Shown here: one piece after another, positions 55,813 through 64,000 of the stretch
Layout: each line of letters begins with the position of its first letter
Numbering within the stretch: position 1 is the stretch's first letter
Source of the DNA: Skeletonema tropicum
Taxonomy: Eukaryota > Bacillariophyta > Thalassiosirophyceae > Thalassiosirales > Thalassiosiraceae
DNA: 64,000 nt
NCBI GenBank assembly: GCA_037178625.1
Contig: CM074128.1
Location: forward strand, 4,154,001 to 4,218,000
Direction of reading: 5' to 3'
Notes under the pieces: generated by a model
What the model was told of the DNA's origin: nothing
The model's database searches: none
Seen by the model: only the letters and a program-made list of their open reading frames with translations
Position numbers and translations under genes: made by a program

Positions 55813-57924
55813 CTATGCTAACTTGGCCAAATGATTCAAAAAGGTAGAAGGATCAACAATCTCAGTACTTCCATAAGTGACACTCCTCCTCTCATTTGCC
55901 ACCATTTGCAAGTTTTGATACTCTCCATAACAACCTCCACCAATCATGAATGCTATTGCCTCCCTCACCGGAGCACGTGCAGCATTTCGTAATGCGGCCA
56001 CATCCACATCTCCCTTGACGCGGGGATCTAAGTAAAGATAGTCATCATCTTCTGTGTTTGGCCGCATTTCACAAATGTTTTCTACTGCAATAGTGGACCG
56101 ATGTTTGTGAGTTTTACCCAACATTGTTCCCAACTTATCTGTCGCTTTGGCCAGAAGCCCCGTGGCTTGGTTGGTAGCTCTTGCCATGAAACTGGATAAC
56201 ATGTCCGATCCAGAAGAGGCGGTTCCTCCACTAACTTCGGTTTGCATCATTGAACTCATGGTAGGAATCATTTGCATCGATCGTAACTTTTTCAAGTAAT
56301 CAATGGCACGAAGTCCACTCTCAAGAAGGACACGATCTTCTTTCGTCAATGTCCCATGCGATCCACTGCCATCAGCTGCTGCTGCTGCCGCAGATCCAGC
56401 TGCATCATCTGCGCTGATTGTAGATCCCTTCGTTTCTAATGATTCCTTCATTGCCTGAGCAACCTCATCAATATCAGAGGTATTTCCCACACCATTCGAT
56501 AGCGCATATACAATCACCAAACGTACTTTGTCATTCACATTACCTTTAGCTGGGTCAGTTACCAATTCAATAACCTCCTTCTTCGCACTGGACGGATCAT
56601 TCTTGTAACTTCCAGTAGCAAGAGATGTTTCCAATTCATAAAATTGAGGTACATCTCTCGCGGCAACTTCATTCATCACAGCTTGCAGGATTGACGTGTG
56701 AACTTCCAATTTCTTCTTTCGGTCCAATAACACTGGCAATGATTCCACTGCAGTAGCCAACTCGGTCGAATCCCCGCCACCGGATGATGCAACCGCAGCC
56801 GATGCACCACCACCTGCACCACCACCCGTCTTGCTACGAATTTGTTGCTCTCGCGCTGAAACTTCTTGCAATTCCGCACCATTACTTTCAATCGCCTCGG
56901 GGAATGGATTGAACTTGTGCTGACTGTAAAATGGATCAACATCTGGATCGATATCCAATTTCTTCCGTACCACGGGTGGTGCCCGTCCCCTACCTGTAGT
57001 ACTGGCATTGGCATCCTGCTTGACATTAAATTCGACACGATTCGCCTTGTGATCCAATACATCATCCACCAATGCCTGATACGTCGATGCATGTTGCACG
57101 GGAGTAATCAAATCCATATTACGATCCATAATCACCAACACCGGTCGATTATGACTCTTATGCAACCCATCCTTCGACCGGATCAACGTGGGATGCTCGG
57201 CAATCAACTTACATAACTTTCGCGCCACCATTTCCGGAGCACCACCCCTCGGACACCGAATGACGGGGACACACCCCAAGGTCGCCACGACACTAAACAA
57301 TCCCGTGGCTATATTCCCCATGGCCAATTCCATATCTTGCTCCGTCGCTCCAGGATTATTGTATACACAATAACTCTGTGGAACGTTGAGACTGAACAAA
57401 TTATTTTCAAGGCAGACAAAATCGACAAATTGATCGTGGACGGATGCCACGGACGATAACCCTCCAGTATTCACTACAAGTCGTGCAAATTCTTCCATGA
57501 CAGGACGTTCAATCCTTGTGGAGAAGTGGAGGTGTGCCCTTTCATATAACTGACGTGAACAATCACGAGCGATAATTGATAAGTTTTCTTGTGTTGGTTG
57601 GACGAAGTATACGGCTGGCACGTCGGGGATTGGTTCCCGATCGGAATTTAGGAGTAGGTGAAGTGTGACGCCTTTGGATCGTAGTTGAGATACGGATAGG
57701 AGTGGTGAGATGATGGAGCGGGTGTGAGCGTCATAGATGAGGAGTTTCCATGGATTGGCGTCTCGTTGTTGCTGCTGTTGTTGTTGGCCGTAGGTGGAGC
57801 CGCCGCCAGAATTTTTGTTATCGTCGACATCGCTATTGGATAGAGCTAGCATGTTCGTTACAGCTGAGAGTTGGGCGGCTTTGAGGCCGCTTGGGCCCTG
57901 CGTAGGGGGGCTTATTGCCACCAT
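55813..57924 (-). CDS. SLY1/SCFD1 Sec1-Munc18 protein
   Basis: 703 residues in one exon. The Sec1 domain starts with WKLLIYDAHTRSIISPLLSV and contains the Sly1 hallmark VLVIMDRNMDLITPVQHAST followed by YQALVDDVLDH, then a Ser/Gly-rich and Ala-rich insert, and ends with the family-specific YLYLDPRVKGD and FMIGGGCYGEYQNLQ. SLY1 binds syntaxin-5-type SNAREs and is needed for ER-Golgi fusion. The start at 57924 has an ACCATGG context; an in-frame ATG at 58002 would add 26 residues. A seven-Gln run sits near the N-terminus. The gene is divergent from the RMP1-like gene across 180 bp. No frame damage, unlike that neighbour. Confidence 0.85.
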   Translation of the reverse strand: MVAISPPTQGPSGLKAAQLSAVTNMLALSNSDVDDNKNSGGGSTYGQQQQQQQRDANPWKLLIYDAHTRSIISPLLSVSQLRSKGVTLHLLLNSDREPIPDVPAVYFVQPTQENLSIIARDCSRQLYERAHLHFSTRIERPVMEEFARLVVNTGGLSSVASVHDQFVDFVCLENNLFSLNVPQSYCVYNNPGATEQDMELAMGNIATGLFSVVATLGCVPVIRCPRGGAPEMVARKLCKLIAEHPTLIRSKDGLHKSHNRPVLVIMDRNMDLITPVQHASTYQALVDDVLDHKANRVEFNVKQDANASTTGRGRAPPVVRKKLDIDPDVDPFYSQHKFNPFPEAIESNGAELQEVSAREQQIRSKTGGGAGGGASAAVASSGGGDSTELATAVESLPVLLDRKKKLEVHTSILQAVMNEVAARDVPQFYELETSLATGSYKNDPSSAKKEVIELVTDPAKGNVNDKVRLVIVYALSNGVGNTSDIDEVAQAMKESLETKGSTISADDAAGSAAAAAADGSGSHGTLTKEDRVLLESGLRAIDYLKKLRSMQMIPTMSSMMQTEVSGGTASSGSDMLSSFMARATNQATGLLAKATDKLGTMLGKTHKHRSTIAVENICEMRPNTEDDDYLYLDPRVKGDVDVAALRNAARAPVREAIAFMIGGGCYGEYQNLQMVANERRSVTYGSTEIVDPSTFLNHLAKLA

Positions 57925-58104
57925 GGTCAACGATAGATTTTGATTTTGAAGTTGGAAGTCATTGTCACACTGTACCGTACCCTTTGTGTTTGAGACGCAC
58001 ATTAGTCACACCCCGCTTTTTGTCCACTGTACCTACTGCACACTGGTACTGTTATCTACCGCTTACCGAGCGTCGAGCACGCAAACCACAAACCACTGTT
58101 CATC
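57925..58104. promoter_or_regulatory. Divergent promoter region of SLY1 and RMP1-like gene
   Basis: 180 bp between the two start codons. No named motif was recognised; the role is inferred from geometry. Confidence 0.4.
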
Positions 58105-59646
58105 ATGGCATCCAATCCATCACCTAGCGGCGACGGCAGCAGCCGCAGCGACGCCACCAACGACGCCCTCTCCCTCGACATTCAAGTGCTCACTCTCCTC
58201 CTCCAACGGAACCACCACCAGCAGCACAGATGCATCTACTACCGCCGTATCTCGATGGTTCTATTGGCGCTACGACGAGCATCATCACTCGATTGGTTGC
58301 TAATTGATGAGTTTGATCGTCTTTCAGGGGCAAGTTTACAGACAGCATCATCAAGCTGATAGTACTGCAGATGTATCATCACGGAAGAGCGAAGGATGAA
58401 GAAGGAGGAGCATTGGACTATACAACGTGATGAAGAGCATGATTACAATCAAAATCATAAATGACGTCACAAAACAACAATAATTCATCAGCAGAATATC
58501 TACTGCTGAAATGCAGACCGTAACACAACTCATCCATACCCTACAAACCATACGTTACCTAACCACCAAATCACTTACCAGAACTATCCTCAAGAATCAT
58601 TCATGCAACATCTCCAATACTACATGAATTGAGTCGAGGGTACTTTGTACCATTTCTAACAGTAGGCACTGGCATGTTTGGGACGGATACATGTACTCAT
58701 CTTGAGATTGGGGAGGGAGTTGGTTGGTAGCTTTGAGTCAACATGTTCCTAAGTTACGGGATTGTGTTGCTGATGGTAGGAAAGGAAGGAAAAGGGGTGA
58801 TGGTGATGGTGGTAGCTTGATCAAGTTGAAAGAGGCACTTACTCCATTTATTGTTAGTATGCATACAATTGAATGAAGGGAGAGAACCTTCCAATGAGTG
58901 GAATGAACTAATGAAACCTTTTACTGAGATTAGCCATGATGAATTTACCAAGAACATGAGTAACTTTGTCAAAGATCGTAGATGGAAGGATGCCATTACA
59001 GCATTTGGTATCAAGAAGGATGACTTGAATGAACTGCAACTATTGTCTCAGCAATCGTCAGATGCATACGGTAACGAGGATGGAGATGGCAATGGTGAAA
59101 GCATGAATATTGATGATATGGGAGAATTGGTTTACATGCAACAAGAACATGACGATGAAAAGGATGGCACAAAGCGTAGTAATGTTGACGTGGATGACAA
59201 TATGGCAAGAGTACTGGACAAGAGACGAATTGATGAGACATCATCGACAGCAACAGCCAAGAAGAAGAAAAGGAGAAGGAGGAAAAAGAAGAGTGCCGTT
59301 GATTCAGAGGCCAACGAAGATGTTGCTGATAATGCAGTAAAAACTGGAGACGATGAAGGTGATGAAGCAGAAAGGAAACAAAGTGATGATAACATCAAGA
59401 ATGATAGCCGAAGAGAATGCCAATGCAGCAAGCAAACAAAGCAACAACGAGGTGAATTCTTCTACTGATGTACAATTACAAAGCTCAAGGCTTTCTCCAA
59501 AAGAGTCATCAAATTCAGGTGATGACGCAATGATTGATGCTCAGCAAAGTAAAGTAGACGCTGTGACGAAGAAGGAGAAGAAATCCAAAAAGAGGAAGAC
59601 CAAAAAGAAAAAGTCAAAAAATGTAATTGATGATATATTTGGGTAA
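58105..59646 (+). CDS. NEPRO/RMP1-like nucleolar RNase MRP-type protein, many +1 frame changes
   Basis: The first frame gives LLLQRNHHQQHRCIYYRRIS followed by MVLLALRR, matching the RNase MRP subunit RMP1/NEPRO signature (RNxxQHRxxxYYRR-like). Further on, and spread over changing frames, come ELSRGYFVPFLTV (58626-58664), then after GT[A][G]GCA at 58664-58665 ALACLGRIHVLILRLGRELV, later SLIKLKEALTPFIV, NEGREPSNEWNELMKPF, NMSNFVKDRRWKDAI, and a Lys-rich tail ending KSKNVIDDIFG at 59646. These parts are in conserved-protein order and form one gene of about 510 residues. At least six single-base +1 changes lie between 58360 and 58860 and one near 59400. The exact positions of several are uncertain because the stretch 58360-58620 is weakly constrained. 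Intact in the cell is the preferred reading; a pseudogene cannot be excluded. Confidence 0.5.
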
Positions 59647-59751
59647 TGAGAACTTGAAAGTCAAAAACCATAACGAGGTTTACTTGCATATATACTATCT
59701 ATAACTAACACAGACTATGCACCAATATATATTGTCCTACCTGCATCACTT

Positions 59752-61941
59752 TCACAGCGAGACATCTTCAAACCCTGAAGCAGCACTACGATCTTCACTT
59801 CCAGTCGATTTGCTCATTTGCTTGGGCAGCTTTTGGCTGGACAAGATCTTCATTTTGCTCATAGGCACATCACTTTCACACCGTAAATTGAACATCACCT
59901 TTCCAGTAGTCTCATCAATGCGGGGATTTCCCACATACTCCAGTAATTCTTGCATATCATCAGGGATGTTTCGGATGTTTTGAATGGCAGGGAGTTGAGA
60001 TTCCTTGTCGTAAGGTAACAAGTTGGTGTCAGGAACCTTCTTGAATAAGCGACTGAGGTATGCAACTGCCAAAGACCTCAAGTCTACCTGATCCAATGTC
60101 TTGCCACCACAGTCCTTCTTCACTGTGAAGACTGAAACATACCGAGTACTTGTTGAAGCTGTATCATCTGGGGTATCAAGAGGTGAGACGGGATCTGCCA
60201 TTAATCGTTGCCTTGAATAGAAGGAGTATCGAGATGGTGCTTCATTTGCGTCGATGGAGCTTGGAAGAGTGGGAACATGATCGTCTTGCGAGTCCATCAT
60301 GCTTTCGACCTCTTCTTTGATTCTAAAGACAAGACTAGAGGGTCTGTCACCATCTTGGATCCGCCTGGCACGCTTATTGTACACTCGAACTGCGAGGGCA
60401 ATAGCGATGACAAGAGCAATGCTGCCAAAAACGGACCCAAGAATGACGCCCAGCTTGCTACCACTTCCACTAGCAGATTCATCACTCGTAGCTAAATGTC
60501 CCCAGGACGCTGAGGCAACGTCAACTCCCTCCTCTTTGAGCAAATTAACAAAATAATTCAATCGAGCACCCGTGAAACTTTCTTCGACGAGAGCGTTCTC
60601 TTCTTCTTTGGTTGGCATTTCGGTTGTTGTCTTGAAATACAAGACGCCGCCAAATACTAGTTCATACACTGGGAAACTATCCAGCTGTCGGAGACCACGC
60701 CGACGATCTTCCTCATCCAACAACATCAGCTTCAAACGGTCAGCATCCCAGCCTTTGGTTCGGAAAGAATGCAACAAGTGTTCCGTGGTTACTGTAGTCA
60801 CTGTGTCAAGATTGAATCTCGGCTGCGGCTTACTAGACACGAATCGAAGACCGAATGGATCCATAGCTGTGAATGTTTCTTCCACAGATGAAGTCTGTTC
60901 CTCAGCAAGAGATGTTGGGCTGTATGTAGGACTTTCTGTCCCCTCAGGTTCATCAGGAGAGCTCTCAGGTTCAGGTTCATCAGGAGAGCTCTCAATTCTC
61001 GTCTGTGGAACAGTAGGAGCTTTTTTCACTACTTCTGTTGCCGTAGTAGTAGCGGCTGCTTCTGTTGCCGCAGTTGTAGCTGTAGTTGCCTCCTCGGTAA
61101 CAGGAGGATCCATACTGCTAACGATAGTTGCATCAACTTCTGTCGTTGTTGAATTGTCAGGGGACAAACTTTCATCAATCTCTCCAATATTAGACTTTCC
61201 AGTCTTTGATTCCTTCACTGGCTTTGCACTACTCTCGCCATTCTCTGCACTACTCTCGCTATTCTCGTCCCCTGCAGAAGTATTCATAACCTTTCCAGAC
61301 TTGGGCTGTGTATATCCGTTCTCTGGCGTCTTGACAACCATTTTTACTCCATTGTATTCGTTAGGGGCCGGTTTGTACGACTTGGCGGTCTCAAATCCCT
61401 TATCTGCTTTAGAATCAGATGCGCTCGAGTCCTTATGACTCTTTGCATAAGACATGGACACAGATGCGATCGAATCCGTCTTGGTACTCTTCGAGTTGGA
61501 CGCCGGCGAGTAGGACATGGATGGCGCATGTGCACCTGTACTTGATGTTTTTGCCGATTTGGAGTCTTTTTGCTTTGTAGCGGTTTGATGTGTGGTTGTA
61601 TGAAGAGAAAGTGCTGGTGTTCCCAAACTATCACTTGCAGGTGTGGAAGCTGAAGCTGTCTCTTCAACCTTTCCTGTTTTGCTACTGTTCGTTTTGACAG
61701 GATGCTTGCCATCTACCCCAGTGTCATGCTTGCCACCATTACCAGCGTGCCTCCCAGGCTTTTCTGGCTTGGAAGATTTGGCCTCAACTGCATTGGAAGC
61801 GTCTGATGTTTCGTACATTGTGGATGAGGACCAATGAGGTCCAGTGTGAACGCCTGCATGACGAGTTTTTGCATTACTCGTGTCGATGGAGCAGAGCACG
61901 ATGAGCGCCACAGAAATGAGGCGGCACAATGGACGCTTCAT
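59752..61941 (-). CDS. Single-pass Ser/Thr/Lys-rich membrane protein (silicalemma-protein-like layout)
   Basis: 729 residues in one exon. Signal peptide (MKRPLCRLISVALIVLCSID); a luminal part of about 480 residues, first rich in Ser, Lys and Thr (SSKPEKPGRHAGNGGKHDTG, SKSTKTDSIASVSMSYAKSH), then Thr/Ala repeats and SSPDEPEPESSPDEPEGTES; a folded-looking region (HLLHSFRTKGWDADRLKLML, SFPVYELVFGGVLYF); one span KLGVILGSVFGSIALVIAIA; and a cytosolic tail of about 200 residues. This order matches diatom silicalemma-associated proteins in layout, but no sequence motif confirms it. The Ser/Lys-rich part could be phosphorylated and polyamine-modified like silaffins. ATG at 61941 is the only sensible start. 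Confidence 0.55.
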   Translation of the reverse strand: MKRPLCRLISVALIVLCSIDTSNAKTRHAGVHTGPHWSSSTMYETSDASNAVEAKSSKPEKPGRHAGNGGKHDTGVDGKHPVKTNSSKTGKVEETASASTPASDSLGTPALSLHTTTHQTATKQKDSKSAKTSSTGAHAPSMSYSPASNSKSTKTDSIASVSMSYAKSHKDSSASDSKADKGFETAKSYKPAPNEYNGVKMVVKTPENGYTQPKSGKVMNTSAGDENSESSAENGESSAKPVKESKTGKSNIGEIDESLSPDNSTTTEVDATIVSSMDPPVTEEATTATTAATEAAATTTATEVVKKAPTVPQTRIESSPDEPEPESSPDEPEGTESPTYSPTSLAEEQTSSVEETFTAMDPFGLRFVSSKPQPRFNLDTVTTVTTEHLLHSFRTKGWDADRLKLMLLDEEDRRRGLRQLDSFPVYELVFGGVLYFKTTTEMPTKEEENALVEESFTGARLNYFVNLLKEEGVDVASASWGHLATSDESASGSGSKLGVILGSVFGSIALVIAIALAVRVYNKRARRIQDGDRPSSLVFRIKEEVESMMDSQDDHVPTLPSSIDANEAPSRYSFYSRQRLMADPVSPLDTPDDTASTSTRYVSVFTVKKDCGGKTLDQVDLRSLAVAYLSRLFKKVPDTNLLPYDKESQLPAIQNIRNIPDDMQELLEYVGNPRIDETTGKVMFNLRCESDVPMSKMKILSSQKLPKQMSKSTGSEDRSAASGFEDVSL

Positions 61942-62864
61942 GATGCTAATCTAAATTTGTTTCTATTCAGTATGAAGCAAATGCACAAGTTTGTTCGATG
62001 TTTCTGTTCAATGCTTGGAGGATAGTAGTGTGGATACTCTGTTGATCGGCAAGTCCACTTGCAAAAAAGTTGACTTGAAAAATTGATCACCAATTTCGTC
62101 CAGTAACATACCCTACGCGGTATCCATCTACATATACATATGTACCTTATGCAGGATACGTCATCCGTGAAGGTTGAATATTTTTTACATACCATAGGAC
62201 ATAGGAGGAATTATTGCCACTGGACAATATTGGCAGCTATCTAATCTGCGCTGCCGTTTACGGGTCACATGGTAGCAAGAAGAAGAAATTCATAAGTAGG
62301 TACTTGAAGATAGGACGACAATTTTCATCAGTCATGGTTCTTCGTGCCACGGAAACTTCGCGGCTTTTGTGCACTAGGAGGAAGGGCTCCAGACTTGTAC
62401 TCTGCGGGGAAAGAGAGGTTATGATGCACGTTATAATGCTACGATCAATGCTACGATCATTGCTGTATGTAACAACACATGCCTCCTTCGAGATGATTGG
62501 TTGAAGCCGAAAGCACCTGAAGTATGAAATGGAGAAGAATGATCATTCTCATTTCTCATTCTGTTCGTCGTCGCTAGTTTGAGATCTATGTCGTCTTTTC
62601 AGCAGATGATGTTGTTCGTCAACTCCTGCACCACCGCCATTGAGAACCAGTATCATACTTCATCAAGAGGAGAGAGCAAGTGCCACTTACCGTGCTAAGT
62701 ACCATACCATACCATACCACACTTCTTATGTATATACTTATCTATGCGGGGTACCATACTTTCGCATATATGTACTCAAAAAAAGAAGGATGCGGACGCT
62801 GGACTTCATCATTCATTGCCAATCAATGCCAACAATAAGTAAGCGCCCCCTGCTGAAAACCACC
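61942..62864. other. Intergenic region
   Basis: 0.9 kb between divergent genes, holding both promoters. It includes a TACCATACCATACCATACCA pentamer repeat near 62699-62718. No gene was recognised. Confidence 0.5.
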
Positions 62865-63837
62865 ATGGATCTCTCCCCTACAACAATGGCTCATAAAGCC
62901 TTCGAAGATGCAGTGGCCAACCTGTCGAATGGCCAATTCGGCGGCGGACAAGGCAACCACGGCCACGGAGGAGGAGGTACCGGAAAAGAGATCGGTCGTT
63001 CAGAGAGCGCTGAATCGAGGGAGGATACGTTGCTCTTTAACACCAACCTTACAAATAATGCGGGCGCCGAATATGACGAAAAGGCGATGTGTAGCCGCAT
63101 TGAAGACACTTGGCGTTCTGGCAGCGGCACCGTCGAAACAAAGATAACTCAAACAATGGAGACAATTCTCGCAGAAATTGACGGACTCGTTGGATTAGGG
63201 CTGGGTGCATTTGCTGCATTGGATTCGACAAAACGTGCCCTCAACCAGAGCAAAGAATTGGCAGAGAATAGGGACAGGGAAGCCAAGCGGTTGCACTCCA
63301 TCGATGAGCAGAGTAGGTTAACTCTTTCGGTAAGTGACACCTTCGAATCATCTCATAATATAATGATTCCCGCATCGAGCATTGTGTGCCAAATACGCAG
63401 CGATGAACATCTCACTTCTCACACGTACATCGAATATTCTCCAGAATTTGCTCCGTGTTGTTGAGTCCTCAAAGGAAGAAGCACGTGATTCATCACGCTC
63501 CGCACAGGTGGAAGCCCGTCTCCGCCAAAACGTAAATACTCTCCGCGATGAACGCGACAAGGCCATCTCCGAGAATGCAGCCAACCGTCGAAAGTTGTCA
63601 CTTCAGGAGGAAGAATTGCGGCTAACTAAATCAAAGCTTAGCCGTGTGCAGCAGGAAAAGATTTCTATTGAGAGGGATTCTCGCGTTGCCGTATCTCTCG
63701 CAAGGTCTTTGGACAATTCCAATTCCAATGATGCGGCTTATTATAAGCGTAAGGTGAACGAATTGAGCGATAAACTCCAAAGCGCCCACGAAGAATTGAG
63801 GCAATTGCGGGGAAAGAAGCAACGGCATAGTTACTAG
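62865..63837 (+). CDS. Coiled-coil protein of unknown function
   Basis: Exons 62865-63329 and 63445-63837, with a 115-bp intron (GTAAGT...TCTCCAG), phase 0, give 285 residues. The start has an ACCATGG context; an in-frame ATG at 62826 is possible. The N-terminus has a Gly/His-rich stretch (GQFGGGQGNHGHGGGGTGKE), then IEDTWRSGSGTVETKITQTM, and from about residue 115 to the end long heptad-rich helices (ALNQSKELAENRDREAKRLH, RQNVNTLRDERDKAISENAA, LQEEELRLTKSKLSRVQQEK), ending RQLRGKKQRHSY. The intron falls within the coiled coil. No family is recognised; a cytoskeletal or scaffold role is only a guess. Confidence 0.65.
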
Positions 63838-64000
63838 GAATAGACGTAAAAATCTGTGCCATCGGGGGTAGGATTGGGGATCGGGGGTAAATGAATAATG
63901 AATTGTTATGATATTCCTATGTTCGTTGTTTCGTTTGATAGAGATAGCATAGATCTCCACGCAACTTCCATCTGCATCTTTTCATACATCAAAAATAACC

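Overview
The window looks like nuclear DNA of a centric diatom, probably Thalassiosirales. It has short GT-AG introns (mostly 74-130 bp), a cytochrome-b5-fused front-end fatty-acid desaturase of the Thalassiosira delta-5 type, plastid- and ER-style signal sequences, and large secreted repeat proteins of cell-wall type. No tRNA, rRNA or CRISPR array was recognised.

Layout. 0-10.5 kb: two unrelated aldo/keto reductases tail to tail (one an L-galactose dehydrogenase of ascorbate synthesis), a conserved unknown gene whose first coding exon appears to be only the ATG, a TLC-domain protein divergent from the desaturase, an FMC1-like mitochondrial assembly factor, and a membrane-anchored endonuclease/exonuclease/phosphatase-fold protein with a possible alternative first exon. 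10.5-18.3 kb: a METTL2/6/8-type tRNA methyltransferase, a WxGG-repeat propeller-like gene, a TruA-like pseudouridine synthase joined to a 2OG-oxygenase-like region and an FkbM methyltransferase, and a secreted DUF2237 protein. 18.7-27.0 kb: a 184-bp satellite of 45 units. 27.3-44 kb: an RluA-type pseudouridine synthase divergent from an ANTH-domain gene across E2F-like sites, an exostosin-like glycosyltransferase, a GPI-type Cys-rich surface protein, an unknown gene, a 1.5k-residue multi-pass membrane protein and an MFS transporter. 44-45.2 kb: a non-autonomous TIR element with many subterminal ACGAGAC motifs, and a second inverted-repeat element. 45.5-53.4 kb: two head-to-tail paralogues for secreted Cys-rich cell-wall-like proteins, made entirely of phase-0 exons, one with five tandemly duplicated exon+intron units. 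55.8-63.8 kb: SLY1, a NEPRO/RMP1-like RNase MRP factor, a Ser/Thr-rich single-pass protein resembling silicalemma proteins in layout, and a coiled-coil protein.

Cross-cutting observation. At least seven otherwise well-preserved genes change reading frame, and every change is net +1 in the coding direction (18 placed, plus more in the 58-59 kb gene). Each placed shift can be read as a codon whose third base is printed twice, once per synonymous alternative (for example CA[A][G] or TC[A][C]). The three 185-bp satellite units show the same form, printing both bases known from other units. I read this as heterozygous SNP alleles written side by side in the consensus, so these genes are probably intact. 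Programmed +1 frameshifting is the exotic alternative and can be tested with reads and cDNA.
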